Part shown: one piece after another, positions 1 to 9,271 of the stretch
Position numbering within the stretch: the first letter of the stretch is position 1
Layout: each line of letters opens with the position of its first letter
Source of the DNA: JAUILH01 sp964230215
GTDB taxonomy: Bacteria; Bacteroidota; Bacteroidia; Flavobacteriales_D; JAUILH01
Direction of reading: 5' to 3'
Assembly (NCBI GenBank): GCA_964230215.1
Contig: CAXRGQ010000016.1
Location: forward strand, 186,001 to 250,000
Length of the DNA stretch: 64,000 nt
Made by a program: the position numbers and the translations under genes
Notes under the pieces: generated by a model
Told to the model about the DNA's origin: nothing
Seen by the model: only the letters and a program-made list of their open reading frames with translations
The model's database searches: none

Positions 1-1767
1 CAATTCTTTCTCATCCATCCAGTCTCTCGATTTTAATCCTTCTAACATAGTGGTTGTAAACTCTGCCAGCTCATTCTGCATCCATACTTCCCATGGAAAC
101 GTAAATCCCATCTTTGGTCTATCAACAATTTCTGACGGCAATAAATCACCCAATGCGTCTACAAGCAATCGTTTTGGGGTACTTGGGTATTTGTATTCGT
201 CCTTTATTCCTATAACAGACTCAATTAATTGATGATCCATGAAGGGCACTCTAAGCTCGAGACCATGTGCCATGCTCATCTGATCACTATCTCTCAATAA
301 TACGTTCTGAAGGTAGGTATTTATTTCGCATAATGACACCTTTGACAGATCTGGCACCTCAAATCCAGGTGTGCCGTACCCTATCCATTGACTACAGATT
401 CTAAACACCTCATTTTTAGAGATCCCATCTAGGTCTAGCAACTTCATAGTTTGACCATCCGTTTGCACTTTTCTACTTACCGGATATGTATAATTTACAT
501 CCCAATAATCCAGCATTAAGAGTTCTTCAAATTTATCTCCTGCTACACTCTTCTTAGACCATTTATAAGGTTTGGCAATGAGTTTTCGCACAGGCGGAGG
601 GAAACTCATTACCCATTTTTTATTTAATAGCGATAATGACCTCTGAAACACATCATACCCTGCAAACAGCTCATCACCGCCTAAACCAGACATGGCCATT
701 TTGATGCCTTCTTTTCTAACAGCGCCCGAGACAACATAGGTATTAGGCCCATCTCCAGAAGGGTGATCCATTGCTGATAAGGCATTCGGCAATTCTTCAA
801 TAAAATGACTTGCTGACAATTTAATCTCGTGATGATTGGTTTGATACTTATCCGCTATAATCTTAGCATATTTTGCTTCAGAAAACTTGTCTTCGTCAAA
901 AGTTATGGAAAAGGTATTAATTGGATTTGAAGCATGCCTACTCATCAATGCTACAATAGCACTTGAATCTATTCCACCAGATAAAAACGCTCCGAAATCC
1001 ACGTCAGCAACCATTCTGGTTTCAACAGCTGAGGATAATTTATTACGTACTTCTGTCTTTATGTCTTCATATCCCATTTTATGGCTATGCCTTACGTATG
1101 CATTTCTAACATCATAGTAAGCATCCATTGTGAATTCGCTATCAGACATAAAAATGTAGTGCCCTGGCATAAGCATCTTTACGCCCTCAATAATAGTTGA
1201 TGGAGCGTGCACCGTTTGATATCGAACGTAGTCAAGAAGCGCATCTTTATCTATTTTTTTATCTATCAAACCAGAATGGATAATTGGTCTAATCTCCGAC
1301 GAAAACAATAGTCGGTTAGCGCTTAAATGATAGTACAATGGTTTTATTCCCATTCTATCTCGTGCAATAAACACGGTACGTTCAACCGTATCATATACCG
1401 CAAAGGCAAACATTCCGTTGAACCTTGTTAAGCTATCTTTTCCCCATTTCAAATAAGCTGCCAAAACTACTTCCGTATCTCCTTCGGTAATAAATTGATA
1501 ATCTTTAAGCCAGGATTTAACTTGCTTATAATTATAGATCTCACCATTGAATACTAGGCAATATCTACCGGAGCTATCCATCATTGGCTGATTAGAACGA
1601 GCATCCAAATCAATAATAGACAAGCGAGCATGGCCAAATGCGGCATTTTCGAATTTCACAAAATCTTGTGCGTCAGGGCCTCTGTGCGAGAGTCGCATAT
1701 TCATCTCATTAATGCATTTTTCAGCATCAATTCCTTTCAAACCAACAATTCCATTAATTCCGCACAT
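1..1767 (-). CDS. Asparagine synthase-like glutamine amidotransferase (3' end beyond window)
   Basis: Class II glutamine amidotransferase fused to an ATP-pyrophosphatase (AsnB family). Read from the ATG at 1767 the product begins MCGINGIVG, giving the Cys2 nucleophile, followed by the RLSHRGPD and FNGEIYN motifs of the glutaminase domain and an SGGIDSS PP-loop of the synthetase half. 589 codons are open to base 1 with no stop, so the C-terminus lies outside the window. It overlaps the preceding glycosyltransferase by 14 bp and is the last visible gene of the minus-strand polysaccharide run. Family members either make asparagine or amidate uronic acids and other sugars of surface glycans; the setting favours the second (inference). 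A second homologue lies at 11236-13050. Confidence 0.9.
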   Translation of the reverse strand, partial: MCGINGIVGLKGIDAEKCINEMNMRLSHRGPDAQDFVKFENAAFGHARLSIIDLDARSNQPMMDSSGRYCLVFNGEIYNYKQVKSWLKDYQFITEGDTEVVLAAYLKWGKDSLTRFNGMFAFAVYDTVERTVFIARDRMGIKPLYYHLSANRLLFSSEIRPIIHSGLIDKKIDKDALLDYVRYQTVHAPSTIIEGVKMLMPGHYIFMSDSEFTMDAYYDVRNAYVRHSHKMGYEDIKTEVRNKLSSAVETRMVADVDFGAFLSGGIDSSAIVALMSRHASNPINTFSITFDEDKFSEAKYAKIIADKYQTNHHEIKLSASHFIEELPNALSAMDHPSGDGPNTYVVSGAVRKEGIKMAMSGLGGDELFAGYDVFQRSLSLLNKKWVMSFPPPVRKLIAKPYKWSKKSVAGDKFEELLMLDYWDVNYTYPVSRKVQTDGQTMKLLDLDGISKNEVFRICSQWIGYGTPGFEVPDLSKVSLCEINTYLQNVLLRDSDQMSMAHGLELRVPFMDHQLIESVIGIKDEYKYPSTPKRLLVDALGDLLPSEIVDRPKMGFTFPWEVWMQNELAEFTTTMLEGLKSRDWMDEKEL

Positions 1768-2833
1768 TCCTTCCAATATTTAATAATGTTTCTGCCCAAT
1801 TTACAGGGGAGTTTGATTGTGATAACACTCGGCTTCTTTCGCCCATAGCTCTTAAGGTATTATCATCTGCACTGTAAAGCTTATGTAGCGCCTTACTTAT
1901 ATTATCAGCAGTAACTGAGTCTATTTTCCAACCGTTCTTCCCATCTTCTAGATAGTCACTAGCTGCACCTACTTTAGATGAACTAATTATAGGCAATCCA
2001 GCGGCCGCATACTCATGTAGAACTACCCCCCATGGCTCAAATTTACTTGGTAAAATAAACGCTCCAGCTTCATGAATGTACTTCTCTAATTCATTCGGCT
2101 GCACAAATCCAACATGTTTCACTCCTTCTATATCTGGGCGAGAATCGAACATTTCTCCTGTTCCAATACAAACTAGCTCCCAGTCTCCCCTAACTTCTTT
2201 TGTTGATTTAAATGCTTCCCACAATTCTACTATACCTTTCCACTCTACGTATCTACCAACGTACAGTAGTTTATGGGGGTAATTTCGCTTCCTCTGCTCA
2301 ATTCCATTTTTATAGAATTCTCCAAATAATTTGGTATCCGCCGAATACACGCCTGTTAATATGTTCTTTGGATTAAATCCAAGGCTCTTTGCGAAACGCA
2401 TTTGTGGTTCGCCTGGCACCCATGCATGCGAAAAATAAGGCTTAATTTTTTTGAAAGCTAACAAGCCAGCTATACGCTGTTTTAAAGACCCCGTCCATTG
2501 ATTATCAAATCCAACAATCACAGGAATCGATTTACGGAGTCTTTTGGCCACTACTAAATAAGCTTTATCAATCCATCCTGACACATAACATACGTCTGGC
2601 TTAAAGTTTAGTGATAAACTTAATAGTCCATCAACATCAATTTTATCGCGATCAATAACTTCAACAGATTCAGGAAATTTAAAATCAAATGGAGCTTCCT
2701 TGTTTATTGGCCAACGAACAATTTTTATTTCAGTGTCTCTCTTTGCCAATTCATCAATACAAGCTAATGTGTATGATGCAAGTTCGGTATATAGTATTAA
2801 GATTCTCAGGCTCTCTTTCTTCGTTTCCACCAT
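1754..2833 (-). CDS. GT4-family glycosyltransferase
   Basis: Cytoplasmic retaining glycosyltransferase of the GT-B/GT4 type, expected to add a sugar during surface-glycan assembly. The product from the chosen start is 359 residues. The acceptor half starts with RILILYTELAS; the donor half has YVGRYVEWKG (191-200) and the EX7E motif, Glu266 and Glu274, in the FEPWGVVLHEYAAAGLP stretch. The frame is open further upstream to 2941, but those 36 residues lie inside the upstream phosphoesterase gene and do not look like a GT start; ATG at 2833 (MVETKKES) gives a normal N-terminus and a 28-bp overlap. Donor and acceptor cannot be told from sequence. Confidence 0.88.
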   Translation of the reverse strand: MVETKKESLRILILYTELASYTLACIDELAKRDTEIKIVRWPINKEAPFDFKFPESVEVIDRDKIDVDGLLSLSLNFKPDVCYVSGWIDKAYLVVAKRLRKSIPVIVGFDNQWTGSLKQRIAGLLAFKKIKPYFSHAWVPGEPQMRFAKSLGFNPKNILTGVYSADTKLFGEFYKNGIEQRKRNYPHKLLYVGRYVEWKGIVELWEAFKSTKEVRGDWELVCIGTGEMFDSRPDIEGVKHVGFVQPNELEKYIHEAGAFILPSKFEPWGVVLHEYAAAGLPIISSSKVGAASDYLEDGKNGWKIDSVTADNISKALHKLYSADDNTLRAMGERSRVLSQSNSPVNWAETLLNIGRNVRN

Positions 2834-3819
2834 CTTCTTACCAAATATACAAAGCCGCCACTTAAAAGTGCAAAGAGAATTCCCACCCAGAAGACCCAAT
2901 TTGTAATGGTCTGCCAGATATACAAAGGAAGCAGGCGCCAATTGAATGGTTTAGAACCATCGTTATTTTGCCAAAAGTTTAGATTGTACGATTCAAGCGA
3001 CTTTAGATTTTGCCCCGTCAAACTGATTGGCGTAAAACTTACATTTCCATCGCTAACCTGCACATTTAGAACACCATCTCTTGGCAAGTTTCTTATTGCA
3101 TTTGCGATATACCTAACGTGGTCATTCTTTTCGTGATAAAAGAAGGATACAGGTGCCTCACCTCCAATACTACCGCCAAAAATGTATACTGTGGCGTTTA
3201 GCTTATTCACAAGTGGTAAAACTGTCTCATCAAAATCAGTCCCATGGCTTGTGTTTCCTTTAAATACGCCTTCTAAGTCATCATCATTTTCCGTCCAAAC
3301 GGGGCGGTGCGCGAATATGAAGACATTTTTGATTGATGGCTTGTCCATATCCCGAATCATGCGTAGTTGCTCATCCCCGAAATCTCCATTATCTCTTTCA
3401 GTATCAAGAATAATAAATCCAGAAGACCCAATTTCCCATGACATTATGGTAGATCCGAAATTTCCTTCATATTCATAGTCTTCAACATCATGATTCCCCA
3501 CGGCATTGAAAAGAGGGCAGTTAATCTTGTTAAAGAAAGTCCTTGGGTAATTCTTCATGTCCTTTTTAGGTGACAAAAACAAATCACCTAGTGAGGCTAT
3601 AAACGAAGGATTCAAAGCGTTAATCTCATCAATATTACCAAGCAAAGTCCCTGCTGGAAAGCCACTAGTATTGGTTGATGCACCGTGAAAGTGTCCTCCC
3701 ACAACAAAAGAAAAGTCGTTCTCATCAATAATCTTGATGGATTTATTATTAAACGGAGAGGTTTGTGAATTGCCAAACCAACCGAATAAGACAAATAGTA
3801 TGACTATAACTTCTCTCAT
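2806..3819 (-). CDS. Membrane-anchored calcineurin-like phosphoesterase-family protein, atypical metal motifs
   Basis: 337 residues: signal peptide (about 1-18, ending near NSQ), a metallophosphoesterase-like fold, and a C-terminal membrane helix (about 306-328) followed by the basic tail RRWWKRRKRA, so the domain should face the periplasm. Retained motifs are LGD (77-79), GNHD (108-111) and AHRP with His171. The usual first motif GDxH reads GHFHG (42-46), with His in place of the metal-binding Asp, and the expected GHxH near the end reads GGSIGG (215-220). Activity is therefore doubtful or altered. It overlaps the CotH-like gene before it by 4 bp, indicating co-translation and a shared role in the glycan locus. 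Confidence 0.8.
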   Translation of the reverse strand: MREVIVILFVLFGWFGNSQTSPFNNKSIKIIDENDFSFVVGGHFHGASTNTSGFPAGTLLGNIDEINALNPSFIASLGDLFLSPKKDMKNYPRTFFNKINCPLFNAVGNHDVEDYEYEGNFGSTIMSWEIGSSGFIILDTERDNGDFGDEQLRMIRDMDKPSIKNVFIFAHRPVWTENDDDLEGVFKGNTSHGTDFDETVLPLVNKLNATVYIFGGSIGGEAPVSFFYHEKNDHVRYIANAIRNLPRDGVLNVQVSDGNVSFTPISLTGQNLKSLESYNLNFWQNNDGSKPFNWRLLPLYIWQTITNWVFWVGILFALLSGGFVYLVRRWWKRRKRA

Positions 3820-5405
3820 GTAGCTTTCACCTTCCGTTTATTGTCCATTGATTTAAAACTAAATTTTACTGGAAATACCTTCTCTTTATATTCAATAAAA
3901 TACGGCAATTCCGTTTTAATCTCAATTTTATCAAGTTTAATCTCTCTGCCCCAATTATGCTCAAGATGGACAAGAATTGGATCACCGGGACCTTTTGAAT
4001 TATTAGGTGCGATCCATTCTTTAAACTTTATTTTTTGGTTCTTGTATTCTATGTATTTGGTCTTTATTGGGAATCCAGATTGGTTTAAAATTGCCAAGGT
4101 GATTGTAGAGTCGTTATACTCATTGACATACACCTTTAAGGCGTATGGTAAATCTTTAATCCTTTTTACTACTCGAACATTATGTTTGTAGGCCTCTGAG
4201 TTAAATGGTTTTAAAGGATACTGCTCCGCCAACACAGCCTCTTTTTCAGCCAATTCGCTTTTTAAAGCAGCATATGAGCTATCAAAATAACTATCGCTAC
4301 AGATTCTACTTACATGATTTAGATACAAGTTGTAAAAGGTCTCATCTGAGAACAAATTAGTGTGGAAACTTGAGAGTTTTCTTGTGTCTGAATAGTATCG
4401 ATTTTCCCCTGCAAGCTTTTGTAGTTTGCGCACTCCGAAACTCTCATATGCTATGGGCTCTATCTTATCAGTCTTTTTATTGTAATATAGTTTGACATCA
4501 CTCCAATCCAAACTATGATAGCCCCCAACTAAGTCAATAATGGCCAGGTATTTTGCCATTAATTCTGCGTCAAATACCTCTGTTGTGCTCATTTCACCGC
4601 GTCTAAAGCTTTCAATTAAATAGATGGCTCGTTCATATGACTTTTTTAATGTCGAATCCTTAAATACTCTGCCATCTTGGTACACATCTAAATGTGCAGA
4701 TTTATAATCATTATAATCAGCGCCTTTATGAATACCATATTTCTCATTCATTCTCCCTTGCCAATACAGAGTAGGATCAAACCTCAATATGGGACCATCT
4801 GGACGATTGTTACGCTTCAATAAGTCTGATGTAAAATGCTCCTCTAATGCATATATGCCCCAATCTTCATTGTTGATTTTTAACTTAATAAAATCATAGC
4901 TTAAAAATGTTATCCCTTCTTGTGCCGCAAGCTGATGGAAAAACCATTCATACACATAATTCCGCGTTCCAGGATGCTGAAATGTAAGTTTTGAAAATCC
5001 AAAAACCTGCTTATCTAGATCCTTAATTCTAAATGACCATTTCTTTTCTTGCAGATGGTCTGACATATGTCCTTTCAGTCTAGCAAGACATTCATATGTT
5101 TTATCTCCATTAGTCAGTGTGATCTCTTCATAATTGTCACCTATGTTAAGCATTATACCTTCATTAAGATATTTATCTCTATGCTTTTTAAACTTAGCAT
5201 AGACATCATCCGACATACTGATTGCAATCACTTTTGGGGAAGAGTTTATTCCATTTGTATAATTCTTGGTAACTAAACCTAGGTATTGTTTAATGCCTGG
5301 GTACCCCTTCTGCCTAACCGCTTTATGACCAAGAGCCAATGCACCTCCTATTATAACTAGGAGAAAAAAGCAAATCGCGGCGATATTGAAGAATCTTCTG
5401 TTCAT
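3816..5405 (-). CDS. Divergent CotH kinase-like membrane protein
   Basis: 529 residues with an N-terminal membrane anchor (about 5-26); the rest should be extracytoplasmic. The CotH-type layout is recognisable: RLKGH (109-113), a conserved-type lysine in EKKWSFRI (120-127), LTFQHPGTRNYVYEW (140-154), the strand KLKINNEDWGIYALEEHF (174-191), and LDWSDVKLYY (299-308) with Asp300. Where active CotH kinases have a metal-binding Asp-x-Asp in a YDxD segment, this protein reads IAYESFG (318-324). CotH proteins are atypical secreted protein kinases in spore formers; whether this one phosphorylates anything is open. It ends 4 bp inside the phosphoesterase gene. The second CotH protein of the locus (7674-9269) keeps the canonical residues. 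Confidence 0.75.
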   Translation of the reverse strand: MNRRFFNIAAICFFLLVIIGGALALGHKAVRQKGYPGIKQYLGLVTKNYTNGINSSPKVIAISMSDDVYAKFKKHRDKYLNEGIMLNIGDNYEEITLTNGDKTYECLARLKGHMSDHLQEKKWSFRIKDLDKQVFGFSKLTFQHPGTRNYVYEWFFHQLAAQEGITFLSYDFIKLKINNEDWGIYALEEHFTSDLLKRNNRPDGPILRFDPTLYWQGRMNEKYGIHKGADYNDYKSAHLDVYQDGRVFKDSTLKKSYERAIYLIESFRRGEMSTTEVFDAELMAKYLAIIDLVGGYHSLDWSDVKLYYNKKTDKIEPIAYESFGVRKLQKLAGENRYYSDTRKLSSFHTNLFSDETFYNLYLNHVSRICSDSYFDSSYAALKSELAEKEAVLAEQYPLKPFNSEAYKHNVRVVKRIKDLPYALKVYVNEYNDSTITLAILNQSGFPIKTKYIEYKNQKIKFKEWIAPNNSKGPGDPILVHLEHNWGREIKLDKIEIKTELPYFIEYKEKVFPVKFSFKSMDNKRKVKAT

Positions 5406-5429
5406 TCCGCCGTGAAGATAAGAAAATGA

Positions 5430-6368
5430 CTACTGAATTTTAGATTTTATAGGCTCTAACAATGCATTATATAATCTATGATGCCCTTCTTTATTTAAAT
5501 GAATATTGTCTCTATATCCTTTAGCGGAAGTTTCAAATCGCAAACCACTTAATAATTCGACATCCATATTGGCTAACATTTCTTGGAGTTTACGTCCTTT
5601 TTTATTCCATTCCCCATTTTTTATTTCTCCAGTTTCTGGATGATGATAAATTATTAAGTCTATGTCATTTGTCTCACAATAATTAACAAAATTTTTCCAT
5701 CCTGAATTAATGGCTGAATCATCAAATCCCTCCAAATAAGCATACTCATTCTCTTTATAACCAAACCAGGATTTAATTTTTGGTAATGCGTATTTAAAAA
5801 AGCCATCCCCTATTGCTGTTAATGGCTGGCTATCCGGCCACATGGGGTGCTCTCCGACCACTTTTCTATGATGCATATTGTCGTTATAATCATGACTGCT
5901 AAATACCAGAACGATTAATTCTGCATCAAAATGACCATGCTTGTTTACGTAGGCAAATGCATTATCGGGGCCCCAACTACCTGCACTTATATTCAGAACA
6001 CGTAAGTTATCAATTTGCTTTTTTAAATCGTTTTCCAAAAGAGTACTCACCAAATCTTCATGGTCCACATGAGGGCCTCCATTTACAACGGAATCACCTA
6101 TAAGTAGTATGCGTTTTCCATCCTTCTTACTTAGTGGTAATGACCTCATGGAATAGGCGTTCGTTATAACTCTATTTCCGAATCTTTTGACATCCTGGTC
6201 TGGCGCATATATATATTCGTATTCACTGCTTTCTATGTATACAGGCGTTGATCCAAGACCGAGATAGTATCTTGCAAACAACTCGCCTACTAGCAATAGC
6301 AAAATCGAAGATATTAAGCTATACCGTAACCACTTTTTGTTCCATAGTTTCTTCAATCTCTGCTTCAT
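5430..6368 (-). CDS. SGNH/GDSL hydrolase-like membrane-anchored protein
   Basis: 312 residues. A basic N-terminus and one membrane helix (about 14-34) precede an SGNH-type fold: RILLIGDSVVNGG supplies the Gly-Asp-Ser block near residue 88, NISAGSWGPDN the Gly block, SSHDYNDN the third, and DNIHLNKEGH near the C-terminus the Asp-x-x-His pair. In glycan loci such proteins remove or add acyl groups on sugars; the topology suggests periplasmic action. The start overlaps the O-antigen-ligase-like gene by 50 bp, a long overlap; the ATG at 6368 is kept because the basic, hydrophobic N-terminus follows directly. Substrate unknown. Confidence 0.75.
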   Translation of the reverse strand: MKQRLKKLWNKKWLRYSLISSILLLLVGELFARYYLGLGSTPVYIESSEYEYIYAPDQDVKRFGNRVITNAYSMRSLPLSKKDGKRILLIGDSVVNGGPHVDHEDLVSTLLENDLKKQIDNLRVLNISAGSWGPDNAFAYVNKHGHFDAELIVLVFSSHDYNDNMHHRKVVGEHPMWPDSQPLTAIGDGFFKYALPKIKSWFGYKENEYAYLEGFDDSAINSGWKNFVNYCETNDIDLIIYHHPETGEIKNGEWNKKGRKLQEMLANMDVELLSGLRFETSAKGYRDNIHLNKEGHHRLYNALLEPIKSKIQ

Positions 6369-7677
6369 CTTCTTTATGATTACTTACGCGATAAAACTGC
6401 TCTTGCGACATCACTACCAAGGCAATTACAAATAGAGATGTAAATGGATTTAATGATGATGCCATCCATGGTTCGAACATAACTGAAAACATTACAGCGA
6501 ACATAGCAGGAAAAGCATATTTAGTCTTTTTTGCTGCAGCAATAAAATTTAGAAAAAATGCCCTGAAGTAGAAAATCAAGCCTACTAATCCTGCATTTAA
6601 CCAAAGAATTAAATACGTATTATGCACTCCACCTTCATGACCTTGCCTTTTCAAAAAATCCATATTGCTTCTCATCAAATGCTCATCAAAAGCAAATCCT
6701 CGTCCAAAGTAAAAGTAATCTTGTATATTCTGCCAGGCAAAATCCCATGCGACTAATCGTCCAGAGCCTTCCTCCAAAGAGTCTACTCTGAATTGCTCCC
6801 CAAACCCAAGTTGAATTATACTCTCTATGGCTAAATCAACTAATTCTTGATTAAACATCAACAGACCAACCATAAAAATAAGCCCAATAGGAAGGGACAG
6901 TCTAAAAACTTGGTATAAAGCGAGAAACCCTAATATTGCTAATAGAGCCGCCCTACTTCCACTCCAATAAGCCGCAAGTAAAAAGATGAACTGTATAAAT
7001 ACATAAGTCCATGGGTGAATCATGGATTTATCTTTTTCACGAAATACATTAATCAATATCGTTGCTATGATAACAAAAACACCAAGACCATTTGGGTTAC
7101 CAAATATCCCTCTCACCCTTGTTTGATGTGAAATTGCCACTTCAGGTGAGATGTATTTCAACAATATCCCCAAAAAGACCACAAAAAACATCATCATAAT
7201 AATCCTTCGGAATATTTCTGACCCACTTACCCTATAGGACGCACTAACATACGTTGGCACAGTAATGAACAACAATAAATATGATAAGGTTTTTTGAATA
7301 CTAACACTTAAAGTTTCTGATGCGTATAGGGCGCCAGTAGCAATAATGAAAAACGGTATAAACTTGCGAATGAAAGGATTGATCGGAAAGAAGTATTTCT
7401 TATCAGTAAACATTATTCCGAATAGCGCCAATATATATACGTTTTTAAGTTGCTTAGCGTATGCTAGCCCAACGTACTGATCTGGAAGGTTGTCAGATAG
7501 GATTAATGTAAATAAAAATCCAATAAATATGTCATCGTAACGACGGTTATTCCACAACAAGTAAAGCACAAATAGAAATATTGGAAGCGCTGCAAAAAAA
7601 CCGCCAACCCAACCAGCCGCAATTAGCACAATCATTGCAACAATAAACTCTATCCTGTCTTTTCTTAAGGCTATCAT
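6319..7677 (-). CDS. O-antigen ligase/polymerase-like membrane protein
   Basis: 452 residues, strongly hydrophobic, about 11-12 membrane helices with a large periplasmic loop in the C-terminal half (region around FGRGFAFDEHLM through RQGHEGGVHNTYL). The VHNTYLILWLNAG stretch is the His-containing loop end typical of the Wzy_C/WaaL superfamily. Role: joining or polymerising undecaprenyl-linked glycan at the periplasmic face. The sequence cannot decide between ligase and polymerase; because the locus has Wza/Wzc-type export genes and no other polymerase is visible, a polymerase role is reasonable (inference). The start overlaps the upstream CotH gene stop by 4 bp. Confidence 0.85.
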   Translation of the reverse strand: MIALRKDRIEFIVAMIVLIAAGWVGGFFAALPIFLFVLYLLWNNRRYDDIFIGFLFTLILSDNLPDQYVGLAYAKQLKNVYILALFGIMFTDKKYFFPINPFIRKFIPFFIIATGALYASETLSVSIQKTLSYLLLFITVPTYVSASYRVSGSEIFRRIIMMMFFVVFLGILLKYISPEVAISHQTRVRGIFGNPNGLGVFVIIATILINVFREKDKSMIHPWTYVFIQFIFLLAAYWSGSRAALLAILGFLALYQVFRLSLPIGLIFMVGLLMFNQELVDLAIESIIQLGFGEQFRVDSLEEGSGRLVAWDFAWQNIQDYFYFGRGFAFDEHLMRSNMDFLKRQGHEGGVHNTYLILWLNAGLVGLIFYFRAFFLNFIAAAKKTKYAFPAMFAVMFSVMFEPWMASSLNPFTSLFVIALVVMSQEQFYRVSNHKEDEAEIEETMEQKVVTV

Positions 7678-9269
7678 AAATCTTTAAGATGGGATGAATA
7701 TACCTCAACTCGTTTTTGAAAGAAGTCCCTATTCTCTTTTACATTATTATTCCATGATGTTACGCTGTATGGTTTTTGCCATCTGGCGATTTGATATTCA
7801 ATTGCGTTAGCGTACAACTTAGTGATTTCATCGTATGTTGATTGTAAGCTACTGACGGTAAGTTCTGATTCAAGGAGTGCATGAGCAGCACTCTTAAACT
7901 TTTCTTTGAATTTTGGTAAGCCAATCGCAAATCTGAACAATTGTGCTGTATAAGCCTTCGATTCGCTTAAGTGCTCAAACATGTTTTTATTCGCCGCATT
8001 TTCGACATAGCTCAATCCATAGTCCATGTCATAGATCATCCACTTCCATTTGTCCTTCTTTCCTAAGCGATACGTTTTTACATTGTTCTTCGGCCAATCA
8101 GAATTAGCAAAAAACGTTTCGACAATTATGTAGTTAATGAAATTGTCTATATCGATCTCTTTGTCCAAGAGCTTGTAGGCAGCATCTGTATTAAGCTGCT
8201 TTAACCTATTTAACAATGATTTGTAATCACGGAAATCTTTATTCTTGCCCTCATCTAGTTTAGTATCCAATTCAATGAGAACCAAATCATCAACTGAATA
8301 TTTTTCCTTGAAATATGTTTTATCAAAGCGTTCACGTAGATTTAAGATACCCCAGTAATGACCATTTATTAGCACATGCACCGGCTCACTTCTTTGTACG
8401 TCAAGACCTAATCTCCCAGCTATTTGATGCATGAATGCGTCCGCAAATAGTGTGTGCCCCCAATCGTTACCCGAGTTTCTTAGATTGAATGAGTTAAATG
8501 AAACTGTGTCATTAAATACCGGCAGAACAATTCTGTTTTCACCTCTATATTCATCATCACTAACACGAAGAGACTTTTGAGCAAATGCACGTGATGCATT
8601 GCCATGTATTTTAAGTAACACATTCGTATCAAACATGCGCTGACCAGTTGAACCGTTGATAAATTCGAAACCTGCATAGTCTTCTGAACTTTCATCTTCA
8701 TCTCTATAGTTCGCATCCCAAGCCCACCATGGATTAGCTATCTTTTTAGTGTTTTCGTGGCTTTTTCCTAACATAGACTTACCGTTGTACTCATCAAACC
8801 AAAAACTTTCATCAAGAGACAATGAAATTATATTTAAATCTGTTTTTGTGAACTTATCAAAAACGATAAAGTTTTTAACCTTACTACAACCTAATCGACC
8901 TTGATTTGAGCATGCACGAACGACTGTCCCTTCATAAGGGAAAGCCCAAGTTTTAGGTCCAAAAAACTCAGCGCTAAACTGTTTTCGATATAGGAGATTG
9001 TCTACATACTCCAAATTTAAATCTATTCCCGTGCTATAATCCCGACCATATAGTGAGGGGTCTCGTCCGTCAAGCGTAAATAGGATCCTGGACTGTGAAT
9101 CATCAGCATTAATAAGAACAACGCTTCCGTTATTATGAACTTGAGGTGAATTAAGGTATTGACTCGTGAATTTTTTCCATTCCTTTTGAGGTTCAGGCAT
9201 TGCATAATATGACAGCCCCACACCTAAAACCAGATAAAGAGGCAGTAAGGTATGTTTAAATAAAATCAT
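7674..9269 (-). CDS. CotH-type kinase family protein with CHB_HEX-like N-terminal domain
   Basis: 531 residues with an N-terminal hydrophobic segment (about 4-24) that secretes or anchors it. Residues about 40-135 contain ILFTLDGRDPS and VVRACS, the pattern of the chitobiase/beta-hexosaminidase C-terminal-like domain often placed before CotH domains. The CotH domain carries LLKIHGNASRAFAQKSLR (Lys232), VHVLINGHYWGILNLRERF (297-315), NSDWPKNNVKTY (Asp391) and WMIYDMDYGLS with Asp414 and Asp416, matching the Lys and metal-binding Asp residues of active CotH kinases. It follows a small DUF4956-like membrane protein by 2 bp. A secreted kinase acting on a cell-envelope protein or glycan is the natural hypothesis; the substrate is unknown. 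Confidence 0.85.
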   Translation of the reverse strand: MILFKHTLLPLYLVLGVGLSYYAMPEPQKEWKKFTSQYLNSPQVHNNGSVVLINADDSQSRILFTLDGRDPSLYGRDYSTGIDLNLEYVDNLLYRKQFSAEFFGPKTWAFPYEGTVVRACSNQGRLGCSKVKNFIVFDKFTKTDLNIISLSLDESFWFDEYNGKSMLGKSHENTKKIANPWWAWDANYRDEDESSEDYAGFEFINGSTGQRMFDTNVLLKIHGNASRAFAQKSLRVSDDEYRGENRIVLPVFNDTVSFNSFNLRNSGNDWGHTLFADAFMHQIAGRLGLDVQRSEPVHVLINGHYWGILNLRERFDKTYFKEKYSVDDLVLIELDTKLDEGKNKDFRDYKSLLNRLKQLNTDAAYKLLDKEIDIDNFINYIIVETFFANSDWPKNNVKTYRLGKKDKWKWMIYDMDYGLSYVENAANKNMFEHLSESKAYTAQLFRFAIGLPKFKEKFKSAAHALLESELTVSSLQSTYDEITKLYANAIEYQIARWQKPYSVTSWNNNVKENRDFFQKRVEVYSSHLKDL

Positions 9270-9271
9270 TC

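Noticed and set aside
2834..2941. 36-codon N-terminal extension of the GT4 gene.
   Set aside because: Lies inside the phosphoesterase coding region; the ATG at 2833 gives the normal family N-terminus.
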